DNA of 64,000 nt from Takakia lepidozioides (taxonomy: Eukaryota; Streptophyta; Takakiopsida; Takakiales; Takakiaceae): positions 67,002,756 through 67,066,755 of the forward strand of contig CM060731.1 in the NCBI GenBank assembly GCA_030704615.1, in the 5' to 3' direction. Positions 48,682 through 58,525 of the stretch are shown here, piece after piece. Positions within the stretch are counted from its first letter, which is position 1. Each line of letters opens with the position of its first letter. The position numbers were made by a program, and so were the translations under genes. Below the pieces are notes generated by a model, which saw only the letters and a program-made list of their open reading frames with translations, was not told where the DNA came from and searched no databases.

Positions 48682-50668
48682 ATTTGGAGAGGCTTTGATC
48701 TCTTCCGCCTGCTGGTCACTGACTTAGCCCCATGTCTTCGCGTTTGGCGATTTTGCATACAGAAGAAAGTTGTTCAGATACTCTGGAAGCACCGGGTAAT
48801 GGACTAAAAAGTAGGGCAGAGATTGTGAAGGTGCAAACCGAATTTTCGATCGATAGATGCGTGAGGCTTAGACAATTGAGGAGGAATTTGAGAACGACCT
48901 GATTTGACGGTGTTTCAATGGAGGTTGAGATGACCATGAAACGATCCGATTTATTTTGTGTGGAGTGAATTTCGTTTAGTCCGAATTTTCTTACCACATG
49001 CACTTTAGCTTGTGACGACTGAAATTCAATTCATCCTAAGCGGTCGCAAAGCCTTTTGGTGATACCTGGAATGATTTCCCAGTAACTGCTCTGTAACCCT
49101 TGAGACAGCTTCTATTTTCCGCTGTCCAGCTTCACAGACTTTACTGTTGGCAACATATGATGCCACCTATCCAACACGCCCTTCATTTGCATGGAGGCAT
49201 ATACCAACTAAGATGTTACTAGAAATGGAATGAATCTTCTTCGGGGGACGAACTGGAGACATGATTTTAATAGATCATGCCGTTCGGGCAAGAACTAGAT
49301 TTGTAGGAAAGTCAGCTGTAGAGGCTCTGAATTAGTCCACAGTGTCTTTGCAGTAGCACAGGGACGGAACCTGAATAACTAGAGACATGTCGGACACGTC
49401 CTTAGTCTGTCAGGTGCAGAACCCCTGCACGAAGGACCCAGTCCTCTTGAGCATCGAAACTACGTCAATGCCATGGCTCGATAAAGACAAGAGAAGGGCA
49501 GCACTGGTTTGGTTTAAAGACCTGTATGTGCAAATCTCTCTTCTCTTTTGTTTGTGGACGGAGGAACTGTCCCACTAAACATGCCAAAAGATGCTGATAG
49601 AGCACACCATCTCTATCAAAGGGGCTGTATTCTCGTAGATTTTGTGGCCCAAATGAGAAACTCTCTTTTGACCCTGTTGTACTATTTGTATCTGTTCACC
49701 TTTGGAGGTGCTTCACTAGCCAGGTTGGCTTTAAAGATGGGATCTGTAACTTTTGAAGATTGTAAATTTATGAAGAAGCTAAGGTTAAAGTGTAACGTGC
49801 GTTGAATTCACAGGGCCTACTGCTCTGGACCCAAGCCTTGATGGAAGGTTGAAGGATTGAATTGAACCCAGAATGCCCTCAGCCATGTGGTCAATGAGAA
49901 CTACTTCCCTCACATACTGAGAAACCCCTTCTTATATATATCCGTCTTTCGAGCACATGCTCAATTGCACTCATAGTTGAGCTGGTTGCTTGTTCTTACC
50001 CTTCTTTGACTTCCTCACTTTTTGAATCTGACTTCATTTTTTGGTGTCCACCTGAAGCAAATACAACTCACTGTGTGCTGCTCACCCTATTCCCTTTCTT
50101 GTGCATGAATAGTGGCAAGAATAATAACTCGATTAGAAGCTCACACCCCAGTGTGGCAAAAGATGGCAGTTAAACCAATTTTGTAAGAGCAGGATCCATG
50201 AACACAGATTGTCCTATTGCAGACAGGGTTTTCATTCAATTGTGGTTGACTGCATACCAATTGCTGTGAAAATGTTGAAGCCACATTTAACTATGTGACA
50301 CCACCAGGGAGCACTAATGCCTGGTAAGTTGCATTTTGTTTGGAGTTTGATTTGTATCTCTCTCTTTTCAATTGAGAGGTTTTAATAGGGCATCAAAAAC
50401 AATGTCTGAATATCAGACGTGGGTGAGGCAATGTCGACGTCTTAGAAAGGGGGCAAGGAAGGCAAGCTACTCCCACAATCTCTATAATCCCATCTTGACT
50501 ATATAGGACCTAATGGAAGGATCTGCAATCAAAGTCACTCTTCACACAAAATGTGTTACTGGGGTATAGAACCTTTTCCAGGAAGATCAAAAATCTCCCG
50601 GACAGGACCTTTAAACCACCGTCGAGCATCAAATATCCACCAACCCATTATGATTGTCAAAACAAACC
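48602..50668. repeat. Duplicated spacer, copy B
   Basis: The partner of 42062-45432. It begins with the permease first exon (48631-48681) and ends with about 130 bases of permease 3' end (50540-50668). That scrap keeps a CGA Arg codon (minus strand, about 50631) where copy A has TGA. Copy B has an extra 80 bases near 49030-49120. Confidence 0.85.
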
Positions 50669-50769
50669 CAGATCGAGGTTCTATGGAGCACAGGTTTGAG
50701 GCCATTGCCTTCCATGCATCCTCTGCTCATCATCTGCAGAATCTCTATCATCTTCGCACTTTTCGACAG
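50668..50769 (+). other. Exon-like frame of unknown origin
   Basis: Right after the duplicated block the translation SMEHRFEAIAFHASSAHHLQ runs on to a CGACAG|GTGTGG donor. It looks like a displaced exon, but I cannot name the family. From 50770 to 51300 I see nothing definite. Confidence 0.25.
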
Positions 50770-52969
50770 GTGTGGCAAACTTTCTCGTGTTCTGAGCTAC
50801 TACTGGTTTCGATATGCAGTGAAGTTTTTCCTCTCTTTGGTGGATGTTTTAAGCTTCTCTCTCTTTCTTTCTCCCTCTTGCTTCTGAGTCACCTCTTTAT
50901 CAGTTGGCCCCAGGTCATTGCAACAGGCATGTCAAGGCATGGCGTCACAATCCTAACCACCAACTATGTCTACACTCTTTCCTGGCCCCCTCATTTTCAC
51001 TTTACTGGCCGTATTCAGTGATGAATGTCAACCACCTTCATTTGTGTGCACCTCTATTCTGATGCTTATGCCTCTGTTTCAATTTTTCTTTTTCTTTTTG
51101 AATCATCAGGGGAAATAAGTGCTAACCATGCTGGAACGTGGTGTGTAATGAGCCTATGAGAGAAAGATGTACTCATAAGACTCTGTTTTCTGTAGCCTAT
51201 GAGGGAGAGAAACTGAGAGAGGGAGAGAGATTGAGATGGGGGTTTGAGAGATGAATGTGGGGTGTAGCCATGGCTCAATGAATGAAGATAAGAGGAGGGC
51301 AGCACTGGCAGAGAGAAGCATCTACGTGGGGCTGCTGCTCGCACCACAGCAGCCCCCCCACCTGCGGCCACGGCAGACCGCGGGTCGGTCCAACCCGGCT
51401 CACCTCCGCTGGGTCTGCCCGCTGGTATCTGCAGGTCGTCCGGCAGACCACGCAGAACCCGCACAGCAGAGCAGACCCGCGCAGACTTGGCGCGCATCTG
51501 CCCGTCCAAACGCGGTTGTATCCAGACCGTCCGAATTTAGGGCATGGCATCGCAGTCGCCGATCTCCTAGCACCCCTTTGCTTCTTCTTTTTTATGTTTC
51601 CTCCTCTTTCGTCTTCCCTCGTCCCTCGTCCCTGTCTTTTTGTTGTTTATTGTTTGGTGTATGTTGTTGGTTGTTTGACTATTTGGACCCAACGATTGTG
51701 AAGAATCCCGTAGCATGACTCAGTGTGAAGGAGCCGTGGACATCCCGTGCCAACGTCGGAGTCCATCGTTTCAAGCCACAGCGTCCTTTGTTCATATGCT
51801 TCTACTATTTTTGCATTGTTGTTCGCCTATTGATGGGACTATTGAGGGCGCGGAAGACGTCGTTGTTTACATTGAGTTTACAGTGCAGACTTGAATGGAA
51901 GTATGTAGCTCTGATCTAACAACCGGAAGTAGGACTCATTTTAGTGGACAACAATTGTGAATCGGTCTTTCCGGCGTCGCATTGTCTTCTTTGAGGCTTG
52001 TCCTTCATATGCCATGTGTAGAATAGCATTGCAAAAATGGTGGAAGCATATGTGCATGCAGATTGGCTATATAAAATTCAGATTGGCTCCCGAGTTGTGT
52101 GTCTTGAATGTTGTTTGCAGGTGGACCCAGCCTCGGGACCTTGCCAGTGGGAATGTGTGGCGGACTTTGTTGCGCACCGAACTAGTGGACCTTCCATATG
52201 TTAGCATGACAGTGCCGGGATCGACAAACCTCATGAGATGACCATTCAAATGGTCAACGGATGGGGACATAAATGTAGACAGAGGGCAGACGGGATGGGC
52301 AGACCAGGAGAAGACAAGACCAGACCATACCAGACCAGACCATATAGCCGGCACAGCAGACCGGCCTGGAAAGGGTCTTGTAGTAAATTATGGGTCTGCT
52401 GCTTATGTGAGTCAATATAGTCAATCATTGGCAGGCCAATGTTGCAGGCCAGTGTCGCAGGCCATTGTGGCAGACCCGTGTGGCAAACCCGTGTGGCGGA
52501 GACTTAGGGCAGACCAGGACGGCAGACCCTGATGGCAGCCATTATTGCGCCGCGCAGACATTAGATGTTTCCAGCACCCATTCAATGGGCCGTGTGTATG
52601 GCGTGCATGGCGCATTCCGCACGTGTGCGCCCGTCTCTTCATGCAGCAAGCCGTTACGTTGGGGCGTCACCTCTTCCTCCTCTTCCGTCTTGCGTATCTT
52701 TCCACTTTCCTTCTGCACACTGTGGGTTTAGGGTCGTGGTTGGTGCCTCTCCCATAGTAGTGCGACGATTCGTGTGTATAGGCTTGCCGATTGAGAAGCA
52801 AAGGTCCTGCCGTTTCGAGGTCGCGTTGCCGTCGTTGCCGAAGTGCGATCTGAATGTATCAACTTCACATTCTTTCTTCACCTTCAACCTTCATTACCAT
52901 TCTCACTCCCGTTTCTGAAATTGCTTTGAGCAGACCATCCTTGACACTCTTCATGCTGATGTTGCAGCC

Positions 52970-53416
52970 ATGGAAGAAGCTTGTCCAAAGGGTGGACCAG
53001 ATTGGGTGCAATATGTGCATGCCCCCCGCAACAAGCCAAAGAGAAAATACTGGTATGAGCCAAATGACTACGACGCTAAAATAGTAGAAGCATTTATGGA
53101 CTTGCGCGTAGACAAGAACAAAGAGAAATGGCCGCATGATCGTTTTCAATGCCCCTTTTGCCCTGATATCGTGAAGGACAAAGAGACTCTCAACCGGCAT
53201 GTCCTTGATGGAGGATACAAAGGTGTCGTCCCTGACAACTTCAAGTCGTGGCCCAAGCCAAGTTCTTCAAAGACTGGTAAAGAAATCGTGAGAAAGTTGA
53301 GCGGTGCATCTGTTGTCGCTCGGTTTGTCGATGAAGTGCAACAGCGTTATCACACTCAAGCAGGTCTACTGGGCCTCGGCCGGCATTGTGCCAGTGAAGA
53401 AAAGAAAGCTCAGTGA
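52970..53416 (+). CDS. Zinc-knuckle protein of the transposon-like region
   Basis: 148 codons from an ATG. Residues 61-77 have C-P-F-C followed by a His twelve residues on (LNRH), half of a C2H2/BED-like finger, in the context HDRFQCPFCPD. A basic stretch (NKPKRKYWYE) precedes it. A second frame, 53370-53711 (VPVKKRKLSDG, then an acidic Ser/Glu/Asp run), probably continues the protein through an intron or a frameshift around 53370-53410. DNA-binding of a mobile element is the likeliest role. I do not recognise the exact family. Confidence 0.45.
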   Translation: MEEACPKGGPDWVQYVHAPRNKPKRKYWYEPNDYDAKIVEAFMDLRVDKNKEKWPHDRFQCPFCPDIVKDKETLNRHVLDGGYKGVVPDNFKSWPKPSSSKTGKEIVRKLSGASVVARFVDEVQQRYHTQAGLLGLGRHCASEEKKAQ

Positions 53417-54354
53417 TGGCGCCAAAAAGAATGTAGAGCGCAAAAGTCACAGGTCTGCCAGTGCCTCTGGCAGACCACAGGACAAGAGAGTGACAAGCAA
53501 AGAATTGCAAGCAGGTCCGTCCCAGCAGACCAAAGCCAACAGACCAGAGCATGTTGTTGAAAATCTGTCATCCAGTGAGGATGACTCTAGTGACCAAGAG
53601 TCCCATGAAGAGGAAGACGTGCAGGAGATGTCGACGGAGCTGCCGCAGCTAATCGTGAGACCGTACTTGGTCTCAGACCCATTGGGTACGCCCCGCCGGT
53701 ACATGACATAAACCTTGACTCAGATATCCCCATGGAAGAAACAGACCTTCAATCAGACCCAAAAAATAGACCCTCAACCAGCAGACCCTCAATGACGTTC
53801 CTGTCCGCCCTGGCATATTGTGCATCCTTCCACACGGCCTTCTGCCTTCCAAGTGCCCAGAAGAATCAGATCCGGAGTTCTTCCCGTTTTTGTCTGATTA
53901 TGTAAGATCGGGGCAGAAGACTACAACGGCCTGCTAGTACTTTAAAGACTCTTTGTAGGGTCTTCCCCGTGTTTTCTTGAGCTGTTTACTGTGCTTGATC
54001 TACTGTACTGGGTCTAGTGTTGTGGTCTGCCAGCTATAGTCTACTGTCTGCCAGAATAATTCTGGTCTATCAGATATGGTCTACTGGTCTGCCAGATATG
54101 GTTCTGGGTGTACTGTTCTATACAGGGGTCTGCATTACTTGTTCCCTTGGGTCTACTTCAATGTGTAGGTCTACTATCATTGGAAATTGCCACATTCATT
54201 CTTAAATACATTTTTTTATGGGCTAAAATATTTTGTTTAGTTTTAGGAGGCAAACGCTCAGGACAACTGCGTTTATAGGGCTTTGCAAATTGCTCATGCA
54301 CACTCACAAACCACAACATGGCGTCTTGTGTAACACTTTCCCGACAATCCTGAC

Positions 54355-54861
54355 TTGCAGCAGGTCAATCTACAGATTTTGAAGGTCATTTTTCAATTTT
54401 GTATAAGACGTGAAATTGCCAAATTGCATCCACTGGCGGCGGAGGAAAGACACTGCAATCTCCTCAAAAGCAGTCTCTATCAAGCTGACAAAGTGCTTGG
54501 AACGAACACCAAATATTGGGTGGGCGATGGACATGTGCCTTATCTCCACTGGGCGAGGGTCGTTCATGAGAAAGAGTTACGCGAGAAGCGGTGGCTCGGT
54601 CTCCTCTCCCAGAAGCGCCACTTCGTAGTCCCGGGCTTTCTCCAAAAGACGGCTAGCTTCCTCCGCGGTAAACTCCATTGGCGAGTGGTGTGGAGCAAAG
54701 GTCCACCGCGACGCAACGATGCGGTGAAGCACATTGTACCAGTCCAGATGCCGATTGCTTTCGGAAGGGTAGGGTCCTCCTCATCTAACGCAGACCGCTG
54801 TGAAGGTCGCCAGGATGCCCCAAATGGGAAATCAGTGTCGGTCTGCCACAGTGTGGTTTGA
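54355..54861 (+). CDS. Second frame of the transposon-like region
   Basis: 168 codons. The first two thirds look protein-like (LLKSSLYQADKVLG, KYWVGDGHVPYLHWARV, HEKELREKRWLGLL), while the tail is low-complexity. A 207-codon frame overlaps on the minus strand (54564-55187), and I cannot exclude that as the real one. No catalytic motif is recognised. From 55190 to 55740 I see no gene. Confidence 0.3.
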   Translation: MQQVNLQILKVIFQFCIRREIAKLHPLAAEERHCNLLKSSLYQADKVLGTNTKYWVGDGHVPYLHWARVVHEKELREKRWLGLLSQKRHFVVPGFLQKTASFLRGKLHWRVVWSKGPPRRNDAVKHIVPVQMPIAFGRVGSSSSNADRCEGRQDAPNGKSVSVCHSVV

Positions 54862-55743
54862 TGTCGGTCTACCGCAGAAGTACGAAGGTATGCTGAAGGA
54901 CGGGCCACAGAAGACAGGTCCACTGAACTGGGTCTACTGGACGGACCCACAATATGCGATGCAGGGTGGACCTTATGGACTGACGGAGGTGGAGGGAGGT
55001 CTGTTGTCGGGCCGTTGGCACCATCACCAATTGCTGCAATAGCATCGGCGAACTGTGGATACAGACTGAGGATGTACTCCTGAATATCCCTAACCTCATT
55101 CCGGACAAGTGCATTTTCCAAGGGAGGACCGTGTCCCCCATTCTCCTGCCTTACCAATCGCACGCCTAAATGGGTCAGAATGCACAATATTGCCCCAAGG
55201 AAAATGTATATAACATATGGCTGTCTTTCAACACCTGCCGGCCTAGTTTCAACGTTTTAACAACCCAACATTGTTCTAACTGTTTCTTCCCCGGCAAGGT
55301 CCCCCTTTCTGCTGTCTTGCCAATCGCATACCTAAATGGGTGTGAGGGGCAAAGTTATCAGGACCTCCTCTATGAATAATCTCTTCTTAGAATGACTTGA
55401 TTCCAAGAGGTGTTAAGTGCTTACAAGACAGCAGTCAAGGCAATTCCAACTCTCTGTTGTACATAACAGGTAGTTTCAATCACTCAGTTTGTTGGCCTTC
55501 CACTGGTCCAACTTATAAAGCAAAACAGATTCATTCTCTTCCATTCTCTCGCTCATCAGTCGGAAGATAAACAACCTCATTCAGGGTTGTTCGTGGGACC
55601 ACATATGTCCTCTCTCGACCAATGATGGAGCTTCAATATCTGTAAGGCACATCCCCAAATTATTATCATTTTCAGAGTCTAGTCCCAATAAGAATGATTC
55701 TTTTCCTCAAAAAGGAGAAAGCAAACTCAAGACCTTGTTGGAA

Positions 55744-56560
55744 CTAGTTGCCACGGTTGTTAGCAACGTGAAAAACACCATAGCCAACATTAGAGCCGGA
55801 TTGGGAGCCATCTGTATAGTGGGAGTGTGAGGGAGAAAATTTGAGCGGCAGACGTAGATGTGAGACCGGTGGGTCAGTAGGGGGCGGGAGAGGGGTAGGA
55901 GGAGGGCGCGGTAGCGCCCTTATCCAAGCCTTGCTTGGGTTGACTCTGGGAAACAAGGTGGGTTATAATAAGCAAGATGTAGAAGGAGGAGGATGTGTGT
56001 TGTGGATAATGGAGACTTTCATTCCTCATGTGCGGACTAGTAAGTGGTGTAAGGTAGAGGGGAGGGTAATGGGCGTGGAGGTGGGATGGGTGTGTTGGAC
56101 AAGTAGTAGTGACGTAGTGGTGGGTTCTAAGTGTCGGAGGTATTTACGGGAGAGGAGGTTGTGTTCGTATAGTAGTTGGTTTGGTTCAAAGGTGGCTAGA
56201 AGGGTGACGTAGAAGGGGGTGGGGGTTGTGTGGAGGCCTTTGCTGTGTACATAGGAGAATAGTACAGACAGAGAGGGAGGAGTTGGCAGCAGTACGAGCC
56301 CATTGGAGGGCTTCTTGTATTTGGGAGTCAAGAAGGTAGACAAAGCCGCGACCGGACCACCTGTGCTGGGTGGCAAGACCAACGGCACCAAAGATGCAGT
56401 CTCTATGGTATGGGCTAGCGTATGAGGTAAGTTCCATGGGGCACGTGAGTGGGCTAGAGTAGTAGGAGTGAGTAAGTTGGAAGGAGGAGATTAGAAGGCT
56501 AGACAGTTCTCTTGGGATAGTACTGTGAGTGTGTGCTTGAATTAGTTTGGATTGGACACG
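55744..56560 (-). mobile_element. LINE 3' part with RNase H domain
   Basis: On the minus strand a frame near 55812 reads YTDGSQSGSNVGYGVF, the first catalytic Asp motif of retroelement RNase H (TDGS...G.G). Upstream frames (56437-56026, two overlapping frames) carry the variable region between RT and RNase H. Frames change at least twice, so the copy is dead. It differs from the Cys/His-knuckle LINE at 38.3 kb, so at least two LINE families are present. Confidence 0.6.
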
Positions 56561-56839
56561 GGGTTTTTTGGAGGGGAAGTCCTTAAGGTAGCGGTTTAAT
56601 AGCCAGCAGATTTCAGTAACGAAATCTTGTCTAGGTGACGATATCTGATATGCCTGTGGGTTAGGAGTAGAGTATTTATGCCAAAGTCATGCTAGCCGAT
56701 CATTGGGGATTAGGCCAATGTATTGGTTGTTGTGGGCATATATTTTTGACCGTTGAGGGCCCTGACAGATTAAGGGGTCTTTATCAGGGTTACATTCGGT
56801 AGTGTTGATGTGAATGTGAGGAACGGCGAGCGGGTAGGG

Positions 56840-57300
56840 AATGTTGCGGGCATCTGAATGTGTTCTGAATGCATGTGCTGGGCAAAGAGCATTGGAAAAG
56901 GGCAAGCAGGTACATGCTGACATGCTGAAAGTGTGTTTGGTGCCAGACATTATTATGGAGAATACCCTTGTTGACATGTATGTCAAGTGCCGTAGCATAA
57001 GGGATGCGCATCAAGTGTTCACCATAATGCTAAACGAGATGTGGTCTCATGGAATGCAATCATTGCAGGATATGTGCAATGTGGCTAAGTGAAGAGGCTC
57101 TCAAAATATATGTGGAAATGCAACGGGAAGGGATAGTGCCCAAATAACATTACGTACATTTGTGTTCTCAATGCTTGTGCCGGCCTAGGAGCCCTCGAAA
57201 AGGGCAAAGCTGAACTCATCAAAGCTGGAATTGTGCCATGTATCGTCTTGGGAACGAGTCTTGTTGGCATGTATGCCAAATGTGGGATTGTAAATGATGT
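56840..57300 (+). pseudogene. PLS-class PPR protein fragment, broken
   Basis: Pentatricopeptide repeats of the organelle RNA-binding PLS type are readable across frames: CVLNACAGQRALEKGKQVH, LVDMYVKCRSIRDAHQVF, DVVSWNAIIAGYVQCG, then LNACAGLGALEKGK and LVGMYAKCGIVNDV. Frame changes near 57037 and 57095, a TAA near 57088 and a second in-frame TAA near 57145 break it. No DYW domain is found. It merges at 57300 into the repeat described next. Confidence 0.75.
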
Positions 57301-57745
57301 GCTTATATTCAAAGCTCAGATTTGTCTTGATTTTCCTTTCCCTTGCAGAGCCCATGCAGCATGAGGCACTGCAACAATTGTCATCTGGTAGTTCTAAGTT
57401 GTGAACCTTGAGATAAAAAGGATCTCATCAACAAGAGACACTCTCCCTCACCGGAATTGGTGAGTTGTAGTTTTTCATAAAAAATACTTTGTGAAGGCAA
57501 TGAAGATCAGAGTGAGACGAGCCCAATGTAGGAATGTTTATCATATTTTTATCCCCTGGCAAGGGTTCATTCATCAGCATGAAACCAACCCTAAACACCA
57601 ATTCCTGTCAAAGCCACCAAAACCTTAAAAAAACAACAAAAAAACAAAAACAAACCTAAATCAGGAAAGTTATCAAGGAAAGCCAATGAAATAGGCTGAA
57701 ATAGGCTTTTTTTCTAAATACATGGCATTCAGTGGGAAATTCTAG
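57300..57745 (+). repeat. Direct repeat, copy 1 (partner at 63493-63940)
   Basis: It starts CTTATATTCAAAGCTCAGAT, contains CTTGCAGAGCCCATGCAGCA (an acceptor followed by a short frame PMQHEALQQLSSG), and ends in an A-rich tract and CTAAATACATGGCA. The second copy follows carA. It looks like a gene 3' end or retrotransposed unit. Confidence 0.8.
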
Positions 57746-57784
57746 CGATGAAGGTCCCAAGTGTGGAGCAGATATAGGGTGCCA

Positions 57785-57905
57785 TAGTGCCTCATCATCA
57801 TCACCGCGTCATGTTTGCCATGTCATCATCACCACGTCATCTTCGCCACGTTTCATAGACACGTCATCGTAGCCATGTCATCGTCGTCATCAAATTTAGG
57901 TGCCA
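57785..57905. repeat. GTCATCATCACC-rich low-complexity repeat
   Basis: Imperfect copies of CACGTCATC, GCCATGTCATC and CATCATCACC. It is the reverse-complement vocabulary of the repeat at 3405-3550. Confidence 0.55.
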
Positions 57906-57908
57906 ACA

Positions 57909-58140
57909 GTCAGTAGCTCAGTTGGATAGTGCCTGAGTGCCACCCAGATGATTCTGGGGTCAAAACCTGCTACTTGACGGGTGTGGTACGCTCTTCTCCC
58001 CATTCCCTGCGCAGGTGTCGCATCGGAAAGCCTTCACGGCGAGGTTATTGTGGAAGAGGTTATTTTCTCCTCTCACGCCTGATTTGTGGTGAGCTGTCGC
58101 TCCCAGGTGTTTCCCTTAATTTGTTTTTAAGAAAAACAAT
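57909..58140 (+). mobile_element. tRNA-derived SINE
   Basis: GTCAGTAGCTCAGTTGGATA supplies a good A box (TAGCTCAGTTGG), and GGGTCAAAACC about 40 bases on resembles a B box. The ends GTCAGTA and TACTTGAC pair as an acceptor stem with one bulged T. The tRNA-like head continues into a body with CTTCTCCCC and CGCAGGTGTCGCATCGG and a T-rich end, as SINEs do. A functional tRNA is unlikely: no clean anticodon arm or CCA-adjacent terminator is seen. Confidence 0.55.
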
Positions 58141-58525
58141 AGGTGTGGGAACCTTGGGGAACAATTTTAGAGCATTTGCGGTCAGCTGCCCAGAAATGAA
58201 CGACCGAGATCTGATGTAGGATTTCGAGGGCCACGATTTCGTCTCTCTCCTCTCCTCCGTCTCTTGCCTTGCCCAAGCTCTGGAAGGCCGCGTGCGACGA
58301 TCCTTCTCCCTATACTTGGTGAAGATCAACTGCCCCATAACTCCTGCATCCAAAAGCAAAGAAAGCATCTGCCACAGTGAGTTTGGCACTCTTCTTCTTT
58401 TGAATTATGTGCTGAGTAGAAGACTAACACTTTTGAGCGGTAACATCGGCAGTGAACTGGTGGTTTTTGGAAGTACTCATTCATACCCTCTATGTGTGAA
58501 TTGCGCCGTGGGTTGCAGCCGTGAC

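Larger units (their letters stand above)
51340..54980. mobile_element. Unclassified transposon-like region with CAGACC/GGTCTG motif array
   Basis: CAGACC recurs about 20 times on the plus strand between 51370 and 53790, for example near 51374, 51440, 52300-52350, 52470-52525, 53471, 53528 and 53750-53790. GGTCTG/GTCTACTG takes over between 54020 and 54175. Motif density and a switch of orientation around coding DNA are what transposase-binding subterminal arrays look like in plant hAT and CACTA elements. I did not find terminal inverted repeats, a target-site duplication or a DDE transposase, so class and ends are open. The span 51340-51540 is GC-rich, unlike its surroundings. Confidence 0.5.

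Noticed and set aside
54564-55187. 207-codon minus-strand frame in the motif-rich region
   Set aside because: It overlaps the plus-strand frame at 54355-54861; neither has a recognised domain, so it is mentioned there rather than called separately.
57909-57980. Functional tRNA gene
   Set aside because: The A box and acceptor stem are good, but the anticodon arm is not foldable and the sequence continues into a SINE-like body.
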